Shown one piece after another: positions 40,206 through 50,300 of a stretch of 64,000 bases of DNA. The stretch spans positions 1 through 64,000 of the forward strand of contig JASAOO010003514.1 in assembly GCA_030849075.1 (NCBI GenBank). Direction: 5' to 3'. The DNA comes from Zelonia costaricensis (lineage: Eukaryota; Euglenozoa; Kinetoplastea; Trypanosomatida; Trypanosomatidae). The notes under the pieces were generated by a model. The model was given only the letters and a program-made list of their open reading frames with translations. It was not told the DNA's origin and did not search any database. Both the position numbers and the translations under genes were made by a program. Each line of letters starts with the position of its first letter. Position 1 is the stretch's first letter.

Positions 40206-41960
40206 TCAGCGCCGCCTCTTGAGAAGCACGACGGCAACGGTGGCCGCCACACACGCCGCGCTCACCACCAGCGGGGCCACCGCTTGCCAAGTCGCCGGGG
40301 TGCCGACGCCGGCAATCGCCGCTGGGGCCGCCGTCTTCGCCGCAGCCGCAGGAGCAGCAGGAGCAGCGGCAGCAGCAGCAGCAGCAGGCGGTGGTGCGCT
40401 ACTCTTAGCGGCCGGCGCCGCGGACGGGGCTGCGCTTGCTGAACGAGCCGCAGCCGGAGGGGCCACCGCGGCAGACGGCGCCACGCCGCTCTCCACGAGC
40501 ACGCGGGACACCTCCGGCAGCTCGTCCCACATCACCTCGTCGTCGAGGATGATGGGCTGCGGCATCGCCTCCACCGCGAGTCGCGATGCCTTGACGAGGA
40601 AGCGCGACGGCACCGACCGAATGTCCGAAATCTCAACCTGGTAGTTCTCCAGCGTCTGGAACACCGTGGCGAAGGCATCGTAGAGGGGGTACAGGTCCAC
40701 GCGCTTGCGCATCGCGTCCACGATGGACATCGTCTCCAGCATCTCGAGCCCCTCCCCACGCTTCAACAGCAGGTCCGTGATGTCCTTCACCACGTCGTCT
40801 TCGTAGATGGCATCGGAGCGAGAATTGGGGATCTCCTCGGGGCAGAGCGCCAGCACCTCTTTGCGGTATTCGCGGCACGCCACGTAGCAGTACGGCACGG
40901 CGTACCGCTTCCACGTGGGGCCGTAGCCAATGTGAATCCCGTACGCGGACGGAATCGCCTGCAGCACCTGCGCAAAGTCGTAGTGGAACTCCATCAGCTC
41001 CCCGGGCGCGACGTCGTGGAAGTGACGGGGTCGGTAGTTCGTCACGAGCGGCGCGACGAGGAACTGCGCAATGGCTGTCTCGGGGTGGCCGCTCTTGCCG
41101 AAGCGCTGGTCCACCTTGATGTGCGGCAGCGACGTCTTGCACCTCGCGCGCAGCGGCGCCATGAAGGGGGACACGCTATGCAGGAGGGCGTTCGCGAAGG
41201 CCTCGAAGGCATTGCGCTGCGACTGCTCCAGCCGCTGCTGCGCCTTCGTCAGCTTCTTCCAGTGGTGCTTGCTTGCGCCCGTCTTGGCCGTGCCCGCCAT
41301 GCTCACCCCATCATCGTCCATGTCGGCCGCCGCGGCACTACTCGCAGCAGCCGCAGCTGCGCTGTTGGAGCTCGCCACCCCCATCGTCATGGGCTTCCGC
41401 GCCGCCACTGTTGCATTCTTAACCGCGCTGGCGTACGTGAGCGGGAGCGGCGCGGCGGCCACGGCGGTGGGGGGCGACACCGGCGGGGCACCAGCGGTGG
41501 GCGGGGCCGCCGTGCTGGGAATGGCTGGAGCGTTCGCCTGCCGCGCCGCTGCTGCTGCGGCGGCGGCGGCGCTGCGCTCGTCCCCGTCCTGGCCGCTGAG
41601 CTGCCGGTCGATCATCTGCCCGGTGAGCTCCATCAGCTTCTTGAACTCAGCGTCCCAGTCGATGTTGGCCAGCTGCTCAAGAATTGCGGGGTCGGCGCCG
41701 GCCATGTAGCTCGGAACGTAGAAGGGCGACGCGGACGCGCCTCCGTCGGCCGCACCGGCCATGGGCGGGGTGCTCCTCGGCGACGCCTCCGCACCCGCCG
41801 CGGGGGCCGTGCCGGAGGGGGCGGCGGCGGCCGTGTCGGGCGAGGCCGTGGCGCCGCTCTCGTGCTGGGCGGTGGCCGGGGGCAGGGCGAGGTCGGCCAT
41901 GCCGTGCGCGTTGTTGCCCGACGGCTTCCACTCCGTCGCGTTGGGATTAAGATGGGACAT
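40206..41960 (-). CDS. PAM2-like, tail-anchored protein of unknown function
   Basis: The 584-residue product starts MSHLNPNATEWKPSGNNAHG. Residues 4-13 (LNPNATEWKP) fit the PAM2 motif that binds the MLLE domain of poly(A)-binding protein, with Trp where Phe is usual, as in the LARP4 variant. The C-terminus is an Ala/Pro-rich stretch (about 494-557), then one hydrophobic helix (about 561-580), then KRRR. That is a classic tail anchor, with the N-terminal bulk facing the cytosol. The middle (about 233-490) is a folded-looking domain I do not recognise, opening KKLTKAQQRLEQSQRNAFEA and containing HYDFAQVLQAIPSAYGIHIG and YCYVACREYRKEVLALCP. Residues 20-230 are Ala/Pro-rich with low complexity. 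Only one ATG is possible: the frame upstream lacks ATG and holds the unresolved base at 42024. I infer a link between mRNPs and the ER or mitochondrial surface. Confidence 0.75.
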   Translation of the reverse strand: MSHLNPNATEWKPSGNNAHGMADLALPPATAQHESGATASPDTAAAAPSGTAPAAGAEASPRSTPPMAGAADGGASASPFYVPSYMAGADPAILEQLANIDWDAEFKKLMELTGQMIDRQLSGQDGDERSAAAAAAAAARQANAPAIPSTAAPPTAGAPPVSPPTAVAAAPLPLTYASAVKNATVAARKPMTMGVASSNSAAAAAASSAAAADMDDDGVSMAGTAKTGASKHHWKKLTKAQQRLEQSQRNAFEAFANALLHSVSPFMAPLRARCKTSLPHIKVDQRFGKSGHPETAIAQFLVAPLVTNYRPRHFHDVAPGELMEFHYDFAQVLQAIPSAYGIHIGYGPTWKRYAVPYCYVACREYRKEVLALCPEEIPNSRSDAIYEDDVVKDITDLLLKRGEGLEMLETMSIVDAMRKRVDLYPLYDAFATVFQTLENYQVEISDIRSVPSRFLVKASRLAVEAMPQPIILDDEVMWDELPEVSRVLVESGVAPSAAVAPPAAARSASAAPSAAPAAKSSAPPPAAAAAAAAPAAPAAAAKTAAPAAIAGVGTPATWQAVAPLVVSAACVAATVAVVLLKRRR

Positions 41961-42143
41961 CGTGGCAGAGGGGAGGTGGGTGAAGACCAGAATAGGGGGA
42001 GGGAGGGGGGGGGGCGTACAGGCNAGGGAGGGGGGGGGCCGTACAGGCGGGCGCGTTCGTGCACGTGCAATGAGGAGAGGCGGGGACAACACCAACACGG
42101 CACGTAGCCACGGAGCGGAGGAGCGGTGCAATGCCGAACGGAA

Positions 42144-42145
42144 CT
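42144..42145 (-). promoter_or_regulatory. Predicted spliced-leader acceptor AG (PAM2-like gene)
   Basis: There is no AG at all between here and the ATG at 41960. The transcript upstream is CCCCCTCCGTCTACGCCTCC, then CTCCACGCTGCAG. The leader contains no ATG. Confidence 0.55.
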
Positions 42146-43117
42146 GCAGCGTGGAGGGAGGCGTAGACGGAGGGGGCGGGAGCGGGGGCGTGTGCTCACT
42201 GCGACGCGTGAAAGACGGCGTGGTGGTGTGCCGTTTGTGTGTGTGTGGGGGGGGGAGGAGAAGGATGGCGGGAGGAGGGGGGAGGGCGTTCGCACTGCAG
42301 TGGGGGGTGGAGTGGCAGCGCAGCGAAGGTGCGAGCGCGTGTCAGACAGAAGTCGCCACGGGGGAGGGGGGGGGGCGGTGCGCCCTCACCTCGTACGCTG
42401 GACTCCTGACGCACGCATGGAGAAGCGGGAGGTGCTGCGGAGTGGCCACACAAGCGCACGCAGTGCTCGACGCGGCGAGAAGATGTTCAGCCCGCCGTCT
42501 CCTTCGCGTGTTCCCTGTGACCGAGAATCGGATCGTGTATTTGTGAGGCAGAAAGGGGGATGAGAGGAAGCCACGCAGCGCCGCCCTGTTTCACCTATGG
42601 TTCGGCATGTAGTGCTCACGCAGACACACACACACACATACGAACACACGAATAGACTCACACGAGCCCACGGGAGGTCAGCGCGCTCTATCGCTCCTCG
42701 GGCCCTCCAGATCGTTCAATCGACTAAGGGTGGAAACAATATAGAGAAAAGGGAAAAGAAGGGAGAAGCGTCTGCAGGCATTCTTGTTGGTGCGCACCGC
42801 ATGCGCACCTCCGACGCGGTTCTGTGTGCTGCGGTCGTGGGGGGCGAGGGGGAGGGGACTGGACTTGCACGTGCCCATGCACGCAGGAGAAGAGGTTCGT
42901 GGGAGAGGACGCGGCGGCGCGGGGTGCGCCGCTGCTGCTGTGATTGTCTGACTACTTATCCCCCCTGCCCCCTCCCTCCCTCACCGCGTCACACGCACCT
43001 TCACAAGAGATGCAGCCCATCGGCGAACGAGAATGTAGAAGCGCGTTCACGCACGGAGGCGCCACGTGGAGCACGAGAACAACGGCACAAGACGTACGTC
43101 GCGGAACACCACAAAGA

Positions 43118-43121
<4 letters not shown>

Positions 43122-43150
<29 letters not shown>
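43122..43150. repeat. (CA)n microsatellite
   Basis: About 14 CA units, roughly 260 bases downstream of the ELMO-gene stop codon and therefore probably in its 3' UTR, where it reads as TG/UG. Confidence 0.9.
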
Positions 43151-43155
<5 letters not shown>

Positions 43156-43413
43156 CAGACTAATACACATACAAGTCGCGTCGAGACACCGCCGCCTGCA
43201 GTTTAAGCAGCCCGGAGAAGGAGGAGGCGGGAGGAAGGGAGCGGGGGGGAGGGGGGGGCACCCAAGAGGGAGGTGGGTGTGCCTGCCTGCACACGCCCAC
43301 AGACACACGCGCGTCCGACACGCCCACGCGGGCATTCTGAGCAGCGCCGCACCAGCAGCAGCTGTGGTCCCCCTCCCCTCTCCCACTCCCGTCGCACTGC
43401 CGCTGCTTCCCCG

Positions 43414-44673
43414 CTACGCGGTGCGCGCTGCGTCCGTCCACTGCGGGGTGAAGAAGGTGCCGAACACCTTGGTCGGCATGTAGGTGTTGTACTCCATCAC
43501 GTGCGGCTCATCGCGCTCCCAGCACGTCTTGAAGTGGAGGAGCAGCGCGTGGTGCAGGGCAAAGAGGCCCGCCTCGGCCGTGGTGGAGCTCTCGCATGAG
43601 TCCCAGAACGCCGCCGTCTCGGCTGCCGCCGGCGTCGCCAGCGACACTTGCTTCTGTGCGGCGAGGCTGCGGCGGCTGACGGACTTCGCGGAGGTGTCCG
43701 CGGCGGGCCCGAGTCGCACCGTATCGTAGAGCATCTCGAGGTGCGGGAGGTAGAACGGGTGGTCCTGCTCGAGCAGCAGCTGCGTCGAGAGCTGGATGCT
43801 GACTACGGCAAGGAGATACCAGCTGTGCTTGCCCTCACGCTGCACCCGCTCCGTGTAGGCCAGCATCTCGCGAAAGGCGGTGTTGTGAACTTGCGCAAAG
43901 TGAACCAGCTGCCGCAGCGCGAGGACACCGCCGCCGCGCAGGTCGGTGACGGGATCCTCGCCCTGGAAGCCGATGCTGCCCCACTGCGGGCCGAGTCGGT
44001 TGTAGGCGGAGGCCGGCTTGCCCGTCGCCATCCACAGCTGCTGGAGGAGGTTGACGTGGGCACGGTTGTCCTTGTCGAACGGCGTCGCCCGCTCCACGTT
44101 CAACGCACGCAGCACGACGTCCGAGGCGGTCACCTGTGCGAACATGTCGTACTCCACGCGGCGCGCCGCCGCCGCCGAGGCATCCGCCGCCGCTGCCTGC
44201 TGCCGCGCCACGGGCAGGAAGCTCTCTTGAACGTAGTGCAGCACCGACCCGGGCACGCGAACGCAGTGCGCGTTCGACGGCGGCGGCTTCCTTTCCATCG
44301 CCGCTGCGCCAGAGGTGCCGCTGCGGGCCGCGGGAGTGACGGGCTGTGCCGGGGGGCCGCGCAGGAAGGACACGAGTTCACCGCACGTCTGACAGCGGCC
44401 GCCGCGGATCGCCTCGAGGGCCTCGGCGACGGCCTGCCGCGGCTCCGCGATCGCGGCGTCGGAGCGGAAGGCACGGCGAGCACCGCGGCCCCCACTGCCG
44501 GCACCGCCGCTGCCAGACGCGACCACGTACAGCAGACCGGCGCTGAGGGCCGCCGCCGCCGTGACGGCCGCCGCGATGATCTGCGGTGCGCGAGAGGAGG
44601 CGGCGGCACCGGAGGAGGAGGAGGTCGTCAGCGGGGACACCGGTGAGGGAGAAGGGCTCTTGGGAGATGCCAT
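43414..44673 (-). CDS. ELMO-domain (ELMOD-like) protein with N-terminal membrane helix
   Basis: The 419-residue product contains an ELMO/CED-12 domain at about 205-395. Residues 231-256 match the published ELMOD GAP motif position by position: W231, G235-F-Q, P241, T243-D-L-R246-G, G249, L253 and L256. R246 is at the position of the Arg needed for GAP activity toward ARF/ARL GTPases. A hydrophobic helix at about 31-53 (IIAAAVTAAAALSAGLLYVV) after a Ser-rich start suggests a signal anchor, and a basic patch follows at 63-70. Between helix and domain lie a CxxC (94-97) and a low-complexity linker. By family it would act on ARL2/ARL3/ARF-type GTPases, at a membrane here. The frame upstream of 44673 lacks another ATG, so the start is firm unless the next Met (M126) is used. 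Confidence 0.85.
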   Translation of the reverse strand: MASPKSPSPSPVSPLTTSSSSGAAASSRAPQIIAAAVTAAAALSAGLLYVVASGSGGAGSGGRGARRAFRSDAAIAEPRQAVAEALEAIRGGRCQTCGELVSFLRGPPAQPVTPAARSGTSGAAAMERKPPPSNAHCVRVPGSVLHYVQESFLPVARQQAAAADASAAAARRVEYDMFAQVTASDVVLRALNVERATPFDKDNRAHVNLLQQLWMATGKPASAYNRLGPQWGSIGFQGEDPVTDLRGGGVLALRQLVHFAQVHNTAFREMLAYTERVQREGKHSWYLLAVVSIQLSTQLLLEQDHPFYLPHLEMLYDTVRLGPAADTSAKSVSRRSLAAQKQVSLATPAAAETAAFWDSCESSTTAEAGLFALHHALLLHFKTCWERDEPHVMEYNTYMPTKVFGTFFTPQWTDAARTA

Positions 44674-44674
44674 G

Positions 44675-44676
44675 CT
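44675..44676 (-). promoter_or_regulatory. Possible spliced-leader acceptor AG (ELMO gene)
   Basis: The transcript reads CGCTTCCACCCCCTCATCGT then GTCAG, with one base before the ATG. No other AG occurs in the preceding 95 bases. A leader this short is unusual, so an acceptor further upstream (near 44772) remains possible. Confidence 0.35.
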
Positions 44677-45652
44677 GACACGATGAGGGGGTGGAAGCGG
44701 CGGTGGCGACGATGCACGTTGGGTCCGCGAGTGAGGCGGGGGGATAAGAGGGTGCAGATGATCGAGAGTGGCTGTAACGTGGCGTAGCGGCGTCGTGGGC
44801 CCCAAAGATGTTGCTTGCTCTTGTTTGTTTTTTTGTGTAGCTGTGCCGCGTACGACGGCGAGTTTCGCGGGGGGTGAGAAGACACACGCGCTGATCTACG
44901 AGTGTCTGACGGGGGTGGTGGCGCTGCCTCGATGCTCACGAGGCACACGCCAAGAGTTGGAGCACACGTGCGCTGAAGGTGGAGGGAGAGCGGGGGTCAG
45001 GGAAGGGGGAGAGGGGGGAAGGAAGGCTCGCGCGCGTGCTGGAGGAAGCACGGCAGCCCGAGAAGCTGTGCACGGCCGACATGGTTGGGTGGATGTGGGT
45101 GGGTGTGCGTGGGTGAAGGGTTTTTTCCCGGCGAAGAAGTGGAATGAAAAGTGCGGAGAGGGGTCGGAGTCAAGGCGCAGAAGTGCACTCGGGTGGGGCG
45201 TGTGCAACACTGCACCCAAACCGAGCAGGCAGCACGTCACCGTCCACCCTGACGCAGCTGCATCGATGCGCTTCCACGTGAGTCGTGTGACACGCACTCC
45301 GAGAGCGTGGCTGCGACAGAATGCCTTGGCTTGCGAGCGGACCTTCCCAACGGCCGTAGCGAGAACCAAGCGCAATTCTTTTTCTTTTCGTCGCGCACCT
45401 CAAAAAAGGGGGCGCTTCATGCTGCTGATGCGGTTTCCATCATCGATTGTCACCTCGGACTCTACCTAGTCTTGACACACCTGCCTGAGCGACGCAGGGC
45501 GGAAGCGAAGCAACACCACCGTCGCCGCTTCACCGCAATTCGATTTTTCCGCACGTACGACGGAGCCACACACGGCCGACAGGAAAACAAAAAAAAAAAA
45601 GAGCGCCGTCGTCCAGATGCCCGTTGATACGGGTGCCGCTGCATGTTTGTGT

Positions 45653-45680
45653 TTGTGTGTGTGTGTGTGTGTGTTTGTGT
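45653..45680. repeat. (TG)n microsatellite
   Basis: A run of about 13 TG units with two T interruptions near its ends, in the spacer between the methyltransferase-like and ELMO genes. Confidence 0.85.
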
Positions 45681-47396
45681 ACTCGCCTCTTGCGTGGTCG
45701 ATGTTGCCCTGTGAGTAGAACGCCAAAGAGGGGCTTGGGCAGGCTGTCGAAGCGCACACGCTTGGCGAATTCTGCGCAGGCAAGGAAAGGAGGAAGAAGA
45801 GGGGGGCCCACACGTACACATCCACGTCCCCGAAAGAGAAGCGCGAAACACGAGGATAGTGGAGAGCGTGCGGCGTTAACCGAGAACTAACAGAAAGGTC
45901 AGCAGTACGCCATGCCAATGAAGGAGGGGGAGACACACAAACACACAAACACGTACATACACAAGAGGAATGCAGCTGGCGCGTGGTGTTGACACGGCGA
46001 GGTGAGGCCACGCACGACCACGGCGCAACACCCGACAACAACGATGGCCGGCACACCGAGGGGGGCGGAGGGGCAGGAAGCAAGAACACAGTACTATCAA
46101 AGACAGAGAGAGAGCGGAAGGAGGGGGGAGGAGCCGCCGGGAAGGCGGAGAAGACGCGGTGGGAGCCATGCAGCTTTGTGGTATCCACACGCCCCACGTG
46201 TGCCTCCCACGCACCGCTGTGCAGGCACTCACGCGAAGGTGGGGAGTAGAGCAGCACTCGGAGCGGCGCGAGAGAGAGAGAAGGGCGCAGAGGGGCGGCG
46301 GCGGCACCGAAGTGACCGGCGACAAGCCGTCGCAAGCACCGTGAGAGTGAAAAGCGGGGCGAGGCCAAGAAGAAACACCACGGAGCTCGGCGTTTTTGAA
46401 GAAGATGCGAAGAAAAAGGTGAATTCACGCTGATGCATGCGTTTGGCATGCTCATGTAGACACACACACGCATAACACAAATAACACACAGACACACATA
46501 CATCGCTTGTTACTTCTACTGCGACACCTCGTGCTCTGTGGTCGCTTCACAGGGACGGGGGGCGGGATCGAGATGAGGCTGGTGGACAGCGCGGTACGCG
46601 CAGACAGACCGGCAGAGAGGGAGAGGTCCGCCGGCTGCTCAGAGCACGCGCACAAACGCACGCGCACACGCACGCACACGTGAGGAGCAAGATACACGAG
46701 GGGACGGCACCGTACTACGTACACGCAAGAGACACAGAAACGCGAAAGATGAACGGGCGTGAGAGTGACAAAGGAGAGAGGAAGTCACATCGGACTTCGA
46801 GAAAAGAAGAATAGAGAGACGAGGTGGCGTCTGCTTGGTTCGTTTTGGGCTTTGGGTTATGTGTGTGTGTGTGTGTGTGCTGCCCCTTTCCCCCTTGCTG
46901 GTCGGCCATCTCGCACAGCTTTGTCGTGGCCCACGTTCCATCCTCCGGTGCTGCCATCCCACCCCACCCTACCCGAGTGAGATAGCTTCAGCGCGCCGAC
47001 GTGCGGGCGGGGAGGATGGACGAGAGTAGTGTGCCCAACGCGCAGAGGCGAGCAGGAAAGCGGAGAAGTCAGTGCATTGGGTCATCAATCGCGAAGACAA
47101 TAGGGAGGGGAGGTTTCACGAGCACCGTCGTGGAGAAGAGCGGAGCGGGGCGTACAGAGGGGCGGAGAGGGGGGGAGAGGGCTTGCAGGCACACGAGGCA
47201 CGAAAGGAAAGCGAAGCCAAAGCCGGCGCAAGAGCGCGGAGAGGAGGGGGGACGTGGAACTGGGCGTGCCGTCGCCATGCCAGCGTCTTGGAGAAGGAAG
47301 GAGAAGGGTGCGGGGGGGCTGGCGACAGCGAGAAAGAAGAGAAAGGGAACAGGCGCGCACCCGAGGTGACGTGGGAAGGGCAACAGGGGTGCCGCC

Positions 47397-50300
47397 TCAG
47401 AAGTGGAAGCGCACCACCCACGCCGGTGCGGCGTTCATCCACGTCGTCTCCAGCGTTGTCGTCCACACATCGCTCTCGACGAGGTCGCACGCCACGGACG
47501 AGCCCGGCGCGCAGCCCGTCGCGGGTGTCGCGCGCGTCGAGTACGGCACGGCAGTTCCGTCGCTGCGGTAGCCGGTGGACAGCAGCAGCGCGGTGTCCTC
47601 GGGCGGGATCGGCTGGCTCTGCGTCTCGTACACGCGGCTGGCGTAGCGGAAGAGGGGGAAGCTGGGGGGCAGCACGTCCATTGGCCGGAGAAGCAGCACG
47701 CATGTCACGCTCTCCCAGTGCCGCTGCGACGCGAAGCCGCCGCCCAGCGCCGTGGCGAGGCCGATGGCTGGGTCGGACGTCGTGGGGGTGGACGGGCGCA
47801 CGGCGAAGTGGGATTCGAGCTCGTCCTCAGCGTTCCCCACATCGGACGAGGACATCGACGGGGACCCGCGGCTTTCATGGTGGTGCTCGCGCGAGGAGCC
47901 GTTGTGGCGGTGGTGGTTGTGCCCCGGGGAGTGGCGGCGCATCCGGCCCTGGTGCTGGGTGCCCTGTAGTGGGTTCTCGGCGGCAGCGACCTCGTCCTCG
48001 CTTCCGGGCCGCGTCGACACCGGCGTCGTGGCCTCCGTGTACTGGGCTGGGCGGCGAAGCAGGATGTCCTCCAGCCGCTGGCACAGCCGCCGCACCTGCG
48101 CCTCCTCGAAGCCGAGCGCGCAGCAGAACATCACCAGGTGCGGGTCCTCGCGCCCCATCAGCGATGGGCCCCCCTCCACCCGGCACAGCCGGTAGTAGTT
48201 CTGCTTCGCCGACCCGCCGCGGGTGGAGCACAGGCTGCTGGCGTTTGACGTGGCGGAGGCGAGACTCATGGCCAGTGGGGTCTGCTGCCCGCGGCGCCCG
48301 TGATGGCCGCCGGGGCGGGTGCTGTTCAGCAGGTACGAGTTGTTCAGCGCCGCCGACGCCGACGCGGATGCGCCGAGGGAGGCGGAGCCGGCGTACGGGA
48401 AGGTGCTGCCGCCTGCGCCCCAGCCGCCCTCTCCCCCAACACCGGTGCCGCCTGTGACCCCGAGCATCACCTCGTGGCCAGTGCACGACTCACGCAGCAG
48501 CAGCGGCTCGCCGTGGTGGCCGAGGTTGGGGAAGCGGCAGAGGGTCGCGTTGGACAAGACCCCCGGCGCCAGCGCGTCGCCCTCGTACAGCAGCACGCGA
48601 GCCGCCGGCTGCGGGAGGCGACACGCGGCGCCCTGCGACACCGGCGACCCGGTCATGGACGCGGTCGCTGTCGTGGTCTGCGAGAGGCAGCCGGACTGCA
48701 GCGAGGTCGACGCGCTGTACGAGGCCGACGTGGCGGACACGGCGATGGCCTCGGGGGGGCACGGGTCGAGGTGCGTCGGGGCGGGCTGAAGGCCGCTCCC
48801 TGCGGTGGGGACGAGCAGCGTGGGCTTGAGGTTGAGGTAGTGTGGGACGAGCGCCTTGCGGGCGATACGCATGCGGGACGGCACGATCTCGATGCCGACG
48901 CCGAGCCACCCGCGCCACACGGTGTCCGGGCACGCGATGCCGAGCGGGGCGGCCGCGGCTGCCAGCAGGTTGCCTCGCCGCGCCACCGCCGCGTACGTGT
49001 GCGCCCCGCCGGCGCTCGTGGTGCTGCTTATGGTGGAGTGCGGCGAGGTTAGCGTGGCTGGCAAGCCAGCCGCAGCCGCAACCGCGGCAGCGGCGGTCGA
49101 GGTGCCCACCACCTCGGTCGGACGCCGACGGCCGTGCTCCGGGCGGCGCCGGCACACGGCCGCGGCGAGGCGGGCCCACTCGAAGAGCAGCCGCCCGTTG
49201 CCGCTGCCCACGTCCACGGCGACGACGACGGCGCTGCGCGGCCCTGCGGCGTGGCAGGGCGGGTGGCCAAGCGACTGCAGCAGCGGTGCACTGACGTTGC
49301 GCGGCACCGGCGGGGTGGAGCCGAAGCCCGGGGTGGCAGACCCGCCGAAGGAGCCCGCCATGCTCACCGACGCGTTGCCGGCGATCGCGCTGTGCGGGTG
49401 GTGGCTGTGGTGCAACGGGTGGTGATCGCGCGAGTGTGAGCAGCGGTGTTCCTCGTGGACGACGCACGTGGCGGCCATGCTGATGGCCTGCAGCTGCCGC
49501 ACACCGACAGAGGTCAGCTCGCCGTAGAGCAGCTGGCGCTCCGCCGTGGCGGCAGCTGTGGTGTCGGTGCCGGCGGGAGGCGGTGAGACGGGCAGTGACC
49601 CCGGCGGCGCCGCCGGGAACGCGTCGGCCGACTCCCCGCCGCGGCGGGTGAGGGGGGCGCTGCTGGGATGCGCGGAGGGCTGCGGTGAGTCACGCCCTGA
49701 GGATGCGGCGGCGGTGACAGCGGCGGCAGCGGTGGCCACGGCAGCGTCGCCGGGCTGGAGGAGGAAGACGTCGTCCAGCTCGCGGAAGACCACGTCGGCC
49801 TCGGACTGGATGTCGTCGATGGGCTGACTGCGCAGCGTGGCGGCCCGCATCGGCTTGCGGATCAGCATCGCATCCAGCAGCGCCCCCACCGTCTCTGCGG
49901 GGCTGACGAGCCCCCCAGCGGCGGTGGGCGTGGGAGCTGCTGCCCCGGCGGCGGATGCTGTTGCAGTCGGGCGGTCCGTACAGGCAGGCAACGAGAAGGT
50001 CGAGGTAGCCGTCTCCCCCTGGTCCAGGCTGCAGTGCTGCGTGCCGGCGAGCTTCGCGGAGGCGGACGCAGAAGTGTCGCTGCGCGAGCGGGCCGAGGCG
50101 GCGACGATCGAGGTCGGCGGCGTGGAGGCGTTGGACATGGAGGCGTCGACGGAGTAGGCGGGGCTGAGCCCGGTGGAGCCGGCCTGGCCAGAGGGGGCCA
50201 AGGCCGCCGATGCCTCGGACAGCGCTGGTGCCCCGTCGTCGCACACCGCGTACGGCACTTTGTTCGACTCCGCCTCCACGGCGGCCACGGCCGAGGCGGC

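Larger units (their letters stand above)
41961..43413. other. Intergenic region, including an ambiguous base
   Basis: About 1.45 kb between the ELMO-domain gene and the PAM2-like gene. It holds the predicted 183-nt leader of the PAM2-like gene, G-rich runs near 42005-42050 and 42245-42300, an undetermined base (n) at 42024, and a CA microsatellite at 43122-43150. No coding frame is supported. Confidence 0.55.
44674..47396. other. Long intergenic region
   Basis: About 2.7 kb between the methyltransferase-like gene and the ELMO gene. It holds TG runs at 45653-45680 and 46858-46879, CA-rich stretches near 46457-46500 and an A12 run near 45590. A minus-strand frame at 45466-46503 is rich in Cys, Ser, Pro and Val-Cys repeats and is not credible. 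No RNA gene is seen. Confidence 0.55.

Noticed and set aside
45466..46503. A 345-residue minus-strand frame in the spacer
   Set aside because: Its translation is dominated by Val-Cys, Ser and Pro from microsatellites and pyrimidine-rich DNA; no folded segment.
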